A DNA stretch of 64,000 bases from Planctomycetota bacterium (GTDB lineage: Bacteria > Planctomycetota > Planctomycetia > Pirellulales > Pirellulaceae): positions 1 through 64,000 of the forward strand of contig CAUJHS010000048.1 of NCBI GenBank assembly GCA_963204915.1. The letters run 5' to 3'. Below, piece after piece: positions 9,700-17,216 of the stretch. The notes below the pieces were generated by a model. It had not been told where the DNA came from. It made no database searches and saw only the letters and a program-made list of their open reading frames with translations. A program made the position numbers and the translations under genes. Each line of letters opens with the position of its first letter. Position 1 is the stretch's first letter.

Positions 9700-10575
9700 C
9701 TACTTGATCAGGTTGCGCAAGCTGCGGTATCCCAGGAGCCGTTGCCAAGCGCGGGGGTCCCTTCGCATCCACCATGCGGCTCTGGCCTGCCGCCAGCGTG
9801 TGAGAATGCGACGCGAGAATCGCAAACGAGGCCCATCAAGCACCAGCCCCGTGATTTCCGGTCTTTCATTCCGCCGTTGCAACCGCCAGCCTTTGCGAGG
9901 TTGAACTTGGTATCCCATGCGATGCAAACAATCCTCAACCTGCACGCGAAACGACCGCGGTTCGTCGTCGACGCTCCAGGAAAACGCCAAGTCGTCGCAA
10001 TATCGCGAGTATTGGGCGCCGTGCATGGCCGCGAGAGAGCATAACGCTTCATCCAAGTTTCGATTGACCAGATTGCTCAACGCAGGGCTCGTGGGCGCGC
10101 CCTGGGGTAAGCCTCCGCGGTAAACACAGAGCCGCATGAGCGAATTCAAAGCTTCGCCGCGCCACTCCTGCTTCCGAAACCAAGCACGAACTCGGCGGGC
10201 CGAAGTCGAAGGGAAGAAGTCCGCCAGATCAACGGTCAGGATGATCGCCTGGCCTAAATGCATTCGGGCGTGCCCGGCAATCGAGGACCCGGCGCGAAAG
10301 GCCGTGGCTGCATGATGCGGAATGTGCTGGTTCAAGTAGCCATGTAACAATCGGCGTTGCAACGTTTTCAGCCGAGCCGACGGCTCGACCACCTCGCGTC
10401 GGCCGCCGCCTCGTTTCCTCACGGTGAACGGTCGATAATTCAATCGAGGATCGTCCGGAATGGCCCGCGTTTCGTCAACCGAAAGTTCAAGCAACTGCGC
10501 TAACGCCAGCAGCTGCGGATCGGCCGACCAGGCAGCGGGCAGGACCGACAGAAGGCGCGCTGCTAACTCGTTCAT
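9700..10575 (-). CDS. retron-type reverse transcriptase
   Basis: The 291-residue protein is a compact reverse transcriptase with all palm motifs: VDLADFFPS (D116), GLPQGAPTSP (155-164) and the catalytic YCDD (192-195, Cys where retrons usually have Ala). Two positions that mark retron RTs are present in altered form: HARMH (102-106) for NAxxH, and ITG (241-243) for VTG. It aligns by eye along most of its length with the E. coli Ec86 retron RT. No maturase or endonuclease domain follows, which argues against a group II intron protein, and no diversity-generating template repeat is seen. Its ATG overlaps the stop of the SPFH gene (ATGA), so the two are co-translated. Likely a defence or otherwise domesticated RT; the partner RNA is not proven. 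Confidence 0.9.
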   Translation of the reverse strand: MNELAARLLSVLPAAWSADPQLLALAQLLELSVDETRAIPDDPRLNYRPFTVRKRGGGRREVVEPSARLKTLQRRLLHGYLNQHIPHHAATAFRAGSSIAGHARMHLGQAIILTVDLADFFPSTSARRVRAWFRKQEWRGEALNSLMRLCVYRGGLPQGAPTSPALSNLVNRNLDEALCSLAAMHGAQYSRYCDDLAFSWSVDDEPRSFRVQVEDCLHRMGYQVQPRKGWRLQRRNERPEITGLVLDGPRLRFSRRILTRWRQARAAWWMRRDPRAWQRLLGYRSLRNLIK

Positions 10576-11309
10576 GCGTCCCTCGCGGCGGGCGGCGTCG
10601 AAACGCCCGACGGCGGCGCATTCGCCGGCTCCCGCGATAACAGACGATCCAGCCCGGGAACCACGATCACGTTCCCTGACTTGGACGCCAGGCTCGACAG
10701 AACTTCCAACTCTTGCATGCGAATCAAATGAGGATTCTCTTGCAGTAGCTTGGCCGTGTTCGCCTTGGCTCGCGCGGCGGCTAAATCATGACGCGCCGCG
10801 ACGAGGCTAGCGCGGCCTTTCAGGTCCGCCTCCATCTCTTGGAGGAAAACGGCGCGAACGCTTCCAGGAAGAACGATATCCTTAACACCGACGCGGGAAA
10901 GTTCGACCCCGTATTTGCTTGCACGTTTGGCCACATCGGCTTGAATGTTGGTCGAGAGCGCGTCACGGCTTTTCATCAATTCTTCCAGCGTTTGTCCCGT
11001 GATGGTTTCGCGCAAGGTCAGCTGCAAGTCCTGGTAAAGCTGGGCCAGGTAGTTTTCCACGTTGTGCCGCGCCGCCACGGGATCGGTGACCCGAAACTGC
11101 GCCACGAGCGACACCCGAACTCCGATCTTGTCGCTGGTCAGGATTTCTTGTCCCTCGACGGTTTGGCTCGTCTCGCGAATATCGACCAAGTCGATCGACT
11201 TGGCCTGCCAGGGCCAAATGCGGTATCGCCCCGGTTCGAGCAGTTCGACAAACCGCCCGCGCTGATAGAGCAGGCCACGCTGGTAATGGCGCACGGTCCA
11301 AGTAGGCAT
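10572..11309 (-). CDS. SPFH / slipin-like (band 7) protein without membrane anchor
   Basis: The 245-residue protein is an SPFH (stomatin/prohibitin/flotillin) domain over about residues 8-190, followed by a helical tail with AARAKANTAKLLQENP typical of slipins, ending in a Pro/Ala-rich stretch. Slipins usually begin with a membrane-inserting hydrophobic segment; here the domain starts almost at the N-terminus and no such segment is visible even from a TTG at 11354. I start at ATG 11309, with GGA about 12 bases upstream. The stop overlaps the RT start by four bases, so the pair forms one operon. SPFH proteins oligomerise into membrane-associated rings; what it does for the RT is unknown. Confidence 0.85.
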   Translation of the reverse strand: MPTWTVRHYQRGLLYQRGRFVELLEPGRYRIWPWQAKSIDLVDIRETSQTVEGQEILTSDKIGVRVSLVAQFRVTDPVAARHNVENYLAQLYQDLQLTLRETITGQTLEELMKSRDALSTNIQADVAKRASKYGVELSRVGVKDIVLPGSVRAVFLQEMEADLKGRASLVAARHDLAAARAKANTAKLLQENPHLIRMQELEVLSSLASKSGNVIVVPGLDRLLSREPANAPPSGVSTPPAARDA

Positions 11310-11342
11310 ACCGATAATTCCAAAACTCGATATCCGATGATC

Positions 11343-11598
11343 AGGGCGGTGCAAGGCCGCCCTGGAGATTCACCAACCAAGGGAGCTTACGCGACGCAGC
11401 GCCTAAGAGCGCCCGCGTCGTCCCCATGCGCTCGCGCGTGGGAGTTGGGTTAATGACGACATCACGAGGCCGACATGCAGCCGCGTGAACGTCGCCAGAT
11501 ATCCCCCAACCCGCAAGACGCACCAGCACAACGAGCCGTAGCTCGCCCGGGGAACAGCTCCCTCGGGGAATGCAGAGTTGCGCTTGCGCAACCCTGCA
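11343..11598. other. hairpin-rich leader upstream of the SPFH-RT operon (candidate structured RNA)
   Basis: This stretch lies between the SPFH gene and the divergent TPR gene and holds no convincing ORF. It contains five inverted repeats: 11343-11362 (7-bp stem), 11423-11442 (9 bp with one wobble), 11532-11544 (4 bp), 11547-11569 (two nested 4-bp stems) and 11571-11598 (5 + 7 bp around one mismatch). The last is close to a perfect palindrome, GTTGCGCTTGCGCAAC. It could be a 5' leader, regulatory sites, or an RNA used by the RT. Structure is read by eye only; no covariance is available. Confidence 0.4.
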
Positions 11599-11791
11599 TG
11601 TTACACGTCCTCAGTGCGGTACATTCCACCAAAACCAGGCGAACGCCGCTTTGACGCATGGCGCGAGTATACGGCGCGGCGCACGGCGCGTCGAGATCGG
11701 AGGCTTCGTGATGCCTTTGCAAGTCCAGTCCGGCGCCTTACCTTAGTGATGGGTTCGCCGGCGCAGGTTTCCTCGATGTTCTTCGTGCGGA

Positions 11792-12799
11792 ATGAATGCA
11801 GCAAGAAAGAAAGGGGGGCGACGCCAAGTCGCCAACCGCACCCCGGATTCGCCCGACGGCAAACCCCAGGAGGGAGCGAGTTCCCCGAATCGATCGCGGC
11901 GTGTGTGGGCGTTGCTGTTGCTGCTCACGGGGCTTATCGCGGCGTGGGCCGGCCTTGTCCAATTTAACCGCTCATCGCGAGAGCGTTTGCTAACGCAAGC
12001 TGAAGCGGCGCTCCCACAAGATCCCGCCGAGAGCGAACGCGTCTTACGAGCCATGCTCGCTGGTGATACGCCCCGCGATGCGCGGACCGCACTACTCCTG
12101 GCGGGAGCGTTGTTTCAGCAAGGCAAGCTGGAGGAAGCACAACCGCTGGCGCGTCGGGCCCTTGATCTATCGCCAGATAATTCCGCAGCATGGCGACTAT
12201 TGGCGATGATGCATCAAACGAACCGGCAAATTTATTCAGCCATCGAGGCGTATCGGCAGGCGCTTAAGTACGAACGTGATCCGGAAACACAACGAGTGAT
12301 TCGACGTGAGTTGATCGGACTTCATGTGCAAGCCGGCGAGAGCGCCGCGGCGCGTCAGGAGATTGAAACGCTCAAGGCGCAAGGGGCCGATGAGTTTGTC
12401 CCGCCGTTGCAGGAAGCGTACGTGCTACGGCTCGAAGGAAACGCCAAAGCGGCGCTTGAGCCCATCGAGCGGTCATTGCAACGCGAGCCCGACTCGGTTG
12501 CGGCGCTCATGTTGCGAGGAACCATCCGCCTTGACCTGAAACAATATGATGGAGCGGCGGCCGATCTGGAACGTGTGGCGCAAATGCAACCAGCCAACAA
12601 AGAAGCACATTACAAGCTCGCCGTTGCGCTGCGAGAACTCGGACTCAATGAAAAGGCGAACAGGCACTTTGACCTGAGCCGACGATTGGCCGAGCACGCC
12701 GCAGCCGTAGTGGCCGCCAGGTCGCAGCTTGCCGCCGACCCGGACAATCCTCAGCTTCAACGCCAACTGCTCGATCTCCAGCAGAACCCGCCTCAGTAG
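11792..12799 (+). CDS. membrane-anchored TPR protein
   Basis: The 335-residue product has a basic N-terminus, one membrane helix (about residues 38-57) and then tandem tetratricopeptide repeats (about 65-310), seen in the repeating A..L...G....A......AL...P pattern (for example GKLEEAQPLARRALDLSPDN). An inner-membrane protein with its TPRs in the periplasm is likely. A second ATG four bases on is out of frame. It is transcribed away from the SPFH-RT operon. Role unknown; TPR proteins act as assembly scaffolds. Confidence 0.8.
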   Translation: MNAARKKGGRRQVANRTPDSPDGKPQEGASSPNRSRRVWALLLLLTGLIAAWAGLVQFNRSSRERLLTQAEAALPQDPAESERVLRAMLAGDTPRDARTALLLAGALFQQGKLEEAQPLARRALDLSPDNSAAWRLLAMMHQTNRQIYSAIEAYRQALKYERDPETQRVIRRELIGLHVQAGESAAARQEIETLKAQGADEFVPPLQEAYVLRLEGNAKAALEPIERSLQREPDSVAALMLRGTIRLDLKQYDGAAADLERVAQMQPANKEAHYKLAVALRELGLNEKANRHFDLSRRLAEHAAAVVAARSQLAADPDNPQLQRQLLDLQQNPPQ

Positions 12800-12934
12800 A
12801 AACGAACTTCTTGACGTACCTTGCGCTCTGGCGAAGAAATCACGACGCACTCATCGCACGGCGGCGTATAATAATTGCAGCAGCAAATTCTCCTTGTTTC
12901 CTGCATATCGTTGGGGAGCAAACTCAAGAGAGTA

Positions 12935-13387
12935 ATGACGCAAGAACAAGATACGAATCCGGAATCCCTTGGTTCGCGCGGAGCGCGGCGCTACGAGTCG
13001 CGCGCTCGCGAATACCTGGCCGACCCCGCGAAAACCAAAAGCCTTTTAGAGGACGCTCAAAACAAGGCGGGGCGAGGTCGGCTGCTGGGTGGGGCCTGGG
13101 ATGACTTTGTCATCCTTTGCCGCATGGTGAAAGCCTATGCCGAAGGCAGCTATCGTGAGACTCCGTGGGTGGCCATTGTGAGCGCGACCGCGGCGATTCT
13201 CTACTTTGTGATACCCGCGGATTTGATTCCCGATCTGATCGCCGGCCTGGGCTTGCTCGACGACGCCGCCGTGCTGGCCTGGACGCTGGCGGCAGTGCGC
13301 ACCAGTTTGGAGGCTTTTCGCGATTGGGAGGAGCGGCAGCAACAACGGCCCCCTACGCCGCCAACGTCGCCAACGTCGCCGTCCTAA
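12935..13387 (+). CDS. YkvA-family (DUF1232) small membrane protein
   Basis: The 150-residue protein has the YkvA/DUF1232 core: a helix containing an IPADLIPDLIAGLGLLDD motif, preceded by a hydrophobic stretch (about residues 73-93). The C-terminus is a short Pro/Ser/Thr tail. I choose ATG 12935, preceded by AAGAGAG, over the in-frame start at 12875. It lies 135 bases after the TPR gene on the same strand, and its stop nearly abuts the stop of the convergent gene at 13394. Function of the family is not established. Confidence 0.8.
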   Translation: MTQEQDTNPESLGSRGARRYESRAREYLADPAKTKSLLEDAQNKAGRGRLLGGAWDDFVILCRMVKAYAEGSYRETPWVAIVSATAAILYFVIPADLIPDLIAGLGLLDDAAVLAWTLAAVRTSLEAFRDWEERQQQRPPTPPTSPTSPS

Positions 13388-13393
13388 CGCGCC

Positions 13394-15310
13394 CTATCGC
13401 GTGGCGAGCGAATCGCCATCGCTGCGGTTTCGGCGTCGCAGCGAAACCGTCATCCAGCCGTTGTCGGCGGCTACTTGGTGAAAGTCTAGCGCACCGATCT
13501 CATCTTCGCCATCGCTATCAGGCAGGTGAATTTCGCGCTGGACAATTTCCTTTTCAATGCGTGGAGTGATGTGGCTGCGCAGAATGCGCCGCAAGGCAAT
13601 CACGCGCAGTCCACCGACTCCGGGCGGTGCGACATACTCCGGTTCACCCACTAAAACGGCGCGCAACACGCCTTCGTCGTTTTGGAGCCGGTAGCGAATG
13701 ATAATGTTCATGGGCGGGTAGGCCCGGTCTTCATAAAGGTAGCGCCGCCCGCGAATGGTTAGCGTAGCGACATCGCCAATGAATTGAACCTGGAGCGGCA
13801 TGGCCCGGTCGAACTCAATGCCAATGTCGCCCGGAGGTAAGTCTGCTTCGGACTCTCCCGACTCGTCACTTGTCCCCACGTCGTCGGGGTCAAGGCCAAA
13901 CTGAGCGAGCGTCTCGTTGAACATCGTTTCAAACTGTTCGACGGAGTACGTGCGGCCTCCCAGCAGCGTATGCCCCAGGTTATTGATGGATGACTCGTGT
14001 AGTCGTATGCCCAAATCCCAGCCCGACTGCAGCGGCGGCGGAGGCGCGGGCGCCGCCGGATGGCCCGGCGCGTCGTAACGCAACTCCGCGTCCAGCGCCT
14101 CGTGCGTGGTGCGGAATACGAACTGACGCGGGTATAAGTCTTGTCGCAACAGTGGTTTTCGAAATTTTTCCGTGAGCGAGTTATTTGCGTCGCGAAGTTG
14201 CTCCGCAACGTCCTCGTCAAACTCCGCATTGAATTCTTGCTCTGCACTACGTGAAGCGTCGGCCTCGATTTCCGCTTCGTTACGCTCCACATAACCGCCC
14301 GCCAGTTTCGTAACCAGGGAGTCAGCCACACGGATTTTCAATTTCGTGCCAATGCAGTCGACGAGGTTGTTATAACAAACACGTGAGCAGGTTGGCCCCG
14401 CAACGAGACCGTGCTCGGTTAACACGACTGGTTTTCGCGCGACCACAGGCGCCACGCCATGCGATTGAATGCGCACGGGGTCTTGGAGCGTCGTTACTCG
14501 CGTGCGCAACGTGCCGTTGAAGCGCATCTCCAGGCGGCCTTGTCCCGAGTCGCCAGGAACGGGATACGCCGCAGCCCGCCCCTGAAGGCGACCGACTCCG
14601 AAGGTGCGTTGCTTATCTTCCACTTCATTGATTTGGGTCGGACGATCCACTTCCTCAACCGACCATGTCGAAATCACGGAAGCAGAAATGGAAATCACAG
14701 CGTTGGGCGACGCGAAGCGACGTTCCGCAGCGCGCAGAAGTTGATCGCCCTGGCGCACGGAATGCAGCCAGGCAAGTTGCTTGAAAAGCTCGCTTTGCCG
14801 CGCCGCCGTGGGCCGTTGCTCGTACTGCTCTGCAACGGCGGCGATTTCTTGACGCTGCGCTTCCCAGGCCTCGGCCAATAGCGGTTCACGCACGACCTGC
14901 GCGACCTCGATGAAATTGACCAGCGCGGCGCGATACCGACGCATAACCGGCAGTTCTAATCCCTCATGATTTCCCCTCGCTTTGGCGAACAGTTCTTGCA
15001 GGACCGTCAGATCTGCGTCGCTGCCGCGCGCTAGCTCTTGCTCAAGGCGAGGAAGCTCCAAGAACGTTCGCCACGCCGTAGCTTGCTGTGGGTCACGAGC
15101 CAAAAATCGGTCGAGATCGGTTTGAGCCAACGTGAGCGCGGCTCTGGCGCTTGCCAGGTCATGGTCCGAAAGGGGCCGATAAGCGCCATCCAGCGCTCGC
15201 GCTAACCTGGCCAGTTCGCCGCCAGCGGCCGAGGGTGACGCGGTTGCTTCCTCGCAACACGCCGCCGCAATTAGCCCGCAAACGATGACCTTGCACCAAC
15301 ATGCCCTCAT
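13394..15310 (-). CDS. large secreted protein, unknown function
   Basis: The 638-residue protein has a signal peptide (about 1-24, with a CxxxAAACC region that might be a lipobox). A helical N-terminal region (about 30-210) follows, then a long mixed region with a pair of Cys near residue 310, and an acidic stretch (DESGESEADLPPGD) around 490. I recognise no catalytic motif. ATG 15310 immediately precedes the signal sequence. The kinase/secreted-protein pair at 15397-21419 lies 86 bases upstream on the same strand, so co-transcription is possible. Confidence 0.7.
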   Translation of the reverse strand: MRACWCKVIVCGLIAAACCEEATASPSAAGGELARLARALDGAYRPLSDHDLASARAALTLAQTDLDRFLARDPQQATAWRTFLELPRLEQELARGSDADLTVLQELFAKARGNHEGLELPVMRRYRAALVNFIEVAQVVREPLLAEAWEAQRQEIAAVAEQYEQRPTAARQSELFKQLAWLHSVRQGDQLLRAAERRFASPNAVISISASVISTWSVEEVDRPTQINEVEDKQRTFGVGRLQGRAAAYPVPGDSGQGRLEMRFNGTLRTRVTTLQDPVRIQSHGVAPVVARKPVVLTEHGLVAGPTCSRVCYNNLVDCIGTKLKIRVADSLVTKLAGGYVERNEAEIEADASRSAEQEFNAEFDEDVAEQLRDANNSLTEKFRKPLLRQDLYPRQFVFRTTHEALDAELRYDAPGHPAAPAPPPPLQSGWDLGIRLHESSINNLGHTLLGGRTYSVEQFETMFNETLAQFGLDPDDVGTSDESGESEADLPPGDIGIEFDRAMPLQVQFIGDVATLTIRGRRYLYEDRAYPPMNIIIRYRLQNDEGVLRAVLVGEPEYVAPPGVGGLRVIALRRILRSHITPRIEKEIVQREIHLPDSDGEDEIGALDFHQVAADNGWMTVSLRRRNRSDGDSLATR

Positions 15311-15396
15311 GGCGTCGCATCCTGCGTAAAGTGGCGCGTGTCTGGTTGAACTTCTTAAGGTTTATCGAACTTGCCTATTTCCAATACCGAGCATCT

Positions 15397-17214
15397 TTAC
15401 TCGGGTTTGACAAACCCGACGATCAGCCAGCCCTTCGGTTGAGGTCGAACGTCAATCGCGGCTTGCCCTAGAAAGGGCGCGATTTCCTCAAACGCGGGCA
15501 ACGTATCGAACTCAAGCTGTGTGTCGTTGTCGTCAAGTTGCTCTAGAATCAGCGTAATCGCCCGCGCGTACATCGTTTCCGCATCTTCCAGTTGGTTGAG
15601 TCGCAAGAGTTCGTAAGTCGTGCGAAAGTCGCGATCGGTCCGGGCAAAAACACGCGCGCAAGATTCCTGCGAACTGAGTTCTGAGAGATGGCGCATCGCC
15701 GCCTGAAAATCGTGCGCGTCGGCCAATCGAGGAGCGCGCAACTGACCTTCCGGCGAGAACATCGTTTCCAACACCTTATAGTTCGTCGCAAGGAACAGGT
15801 GGCCTCGCGCCGCCATAACTCCGGCGGCGGTGAACCCCTTGCGATCGCCCAAGCCGCCGGCTTCGCCAACGCGCCAAAGCACGCAGGTCTCGGTGGTAAT
15901 ACGGGATCCTTCACGGCGAGGGGCCTGGAGGACGATGCGCTCCACCGTGGGATCGTCGCGCAGAAGCCGCGCGATTTCCTCGGCGACCGTGGCTTCCTGA
16001 CCAGGTTTGATTTCGACCGCAACGAAATCGCGTTGGCTGGTGCTGCTGACCTCGCGGAGCGCGTCGCTGGCGATGTCGACGCGCGGCCCCAGGCGAGCGA
16101 ACAACTCCTTCAGGTCGACATTCAGCTCCGTCTTGACGTCGCGGTAAATATCGTCAAAGGCCCCGGTTTCATCATTGGCCGCGACGTCGTCAAAAACGGG
16201 ACCGATATGCTCGATGATTTTTTCAACCCGCCAGTAAAGCGTGGCGAACGAGGTCAAATAATCGGGAGCCCAAACAGGGGGAGCGAAAATATCTCCTACC
16301 GGAAAATCAAGGATTTGCATGGCGCGCTCATACGGCGGAGGCGCATGCACCGCCATGCGATAGAGCACATCCATGCTCTTTTCCGCCAGCCCCACTGCGC
16401 CGCCAATACCGCGAATTGCGTCCCAACCATGCTTGACGGCTAACGTAGGGCGTCGCATTCCGTTGGCCAGCAGTTCTGGCGGATCAAGCAATTCATCAAG
16501 GCGTAATGGATCGGCAAAGAACACGATTGGCGGATCCCATTTCGGATCTTCCGCCATCACGCGCTGCATGACGTCTTGAAAGGCGGGCAACGTGGCGAGT
16601 TTGCCCTCGGCGGCGTCCCAGTGTTCAAGCAACTCAGTCGCAACCGCTACATCAGCGCCCACTCCAAGCACCCCGTCTCTTACGAAGTACAGGACGTTTT
16701 CGACGGTTTCATCGGCCTGGGGCACTTGATAGTGGGCCACCGCGACTCCGCCAATGGTTCGCTCGGTCTTGATCGCCTTGTACTCCATGAGGCGAGAGTC
16801 CGCATCACGCAATAAGTTATGCACGGCGGAGAGGTCATTGCCGACTTCGACAAGGAACATCAGCGTCAGTTGTTCGCCCGGGGCCTCGACCGCACCGACG
16901 GCGCATTCGCCTACGCTGACCGCGAGCAGGTCGTCCAAGGTTAAGCCATAGGCGCGCTCCATCTTCGATTGCTTTTGCTCCCATTGTTGTTGCAATTGGG
17001 CGCGAAAAGGTTGAAGGGCCGGAGCGTCGGTTAATTCCGATAGCCTTGTGCGGCTCCATTGGTTGCGGGCCGCGTCCTCTTGCGAAAGCGAAACATACGC
17101 CTTGGTTGCGGCGGGCAAGCGCTGGGCGCTGCGCCGCACGAGCCCGGCTTCCGTACATGGCGCAATCGCCAGCCACGCGGCGAAGAACGACATCAAAGCG
17201 CAAGGAGAACGCAT
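15397..17214 (-). CDS. secreted protein, unknown (DUF3352-like)
   Basis: The protein has 605 residues from ATG 17214, where a signal peptide (MRSPCALMSFFAAWLAIAPC) begins. A much longer in-frame start at 17427 would run back into the kinase gene and add a non-signal extension, so I reject it. ATG 17214 sits two bases after the kinase stop codon, which implies translational coupling. The body alternates helices and strands, with measurements of 'PAFQDVM'-type segments that remind me of DUF3352-like planctomycete proteins; that resemblance is weak. No catalytic motif is visible. The coupling suggests that the kinase and this protein act together. Confidence 0.7.
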   Translation of the reverse strand: MRSPCALMSFFAAWLAIAPCTEAGLVRRSAQRLPAATKAYVSLSQEDAARNQWSRTRLSELTDAPALQPFRAQLQQQWEQKQSKMERAYGLTLDDLLAVSVGECAVGAVEAPGEQLTLMFLVEVGNDLSAVHNLLRDADSRLMEYKAIKTERTIGGVAVAHYQVPQADETVENVLYFVRDGVLGVGADVAVATELLEHWDAAEGKLATLPAFQDVMQRVMAEDPKWDPPIVFFADPLRLDELLDPPELLANGMRRPTLAVKHGWDAIRGIGGAVGLAEKSMDVLYRMAVHAPPPYERAMQILDFPVGDIFAPPVWAPDYLTSFATLYWRVEKIIEHIGPVFDDVAANDETGAFDDIYRDVKTELNVDLKELFARLGPRVDIASDALREVSSTSQRDFVAVEIKPGQEATVAEEIARLLRDDPTVERIVLQAPRREGSRITTETCVLWRVGEAGGLGDRKGFTAAGVMAARGHLFLATNYKVLETMFSPEGQLRAPRLADAHDFQAAMRHLSELSSQESCARVFARTDRDFRTTYELLRLNQLEDAETMYARAITLILEQLDDNDTQLEFDTLPAFEEIAPFLGQAAIDVRPQPKGWLIVGFVKPE

Positions 17215-17216
17215 GG

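Noticed and set aside
11343-11598. Call of a retron msr-msd RNA
   Set aside because: The pairings are real but no branching guanosine or a1/a2 repeats were identified, so I list it only as a structured leader.
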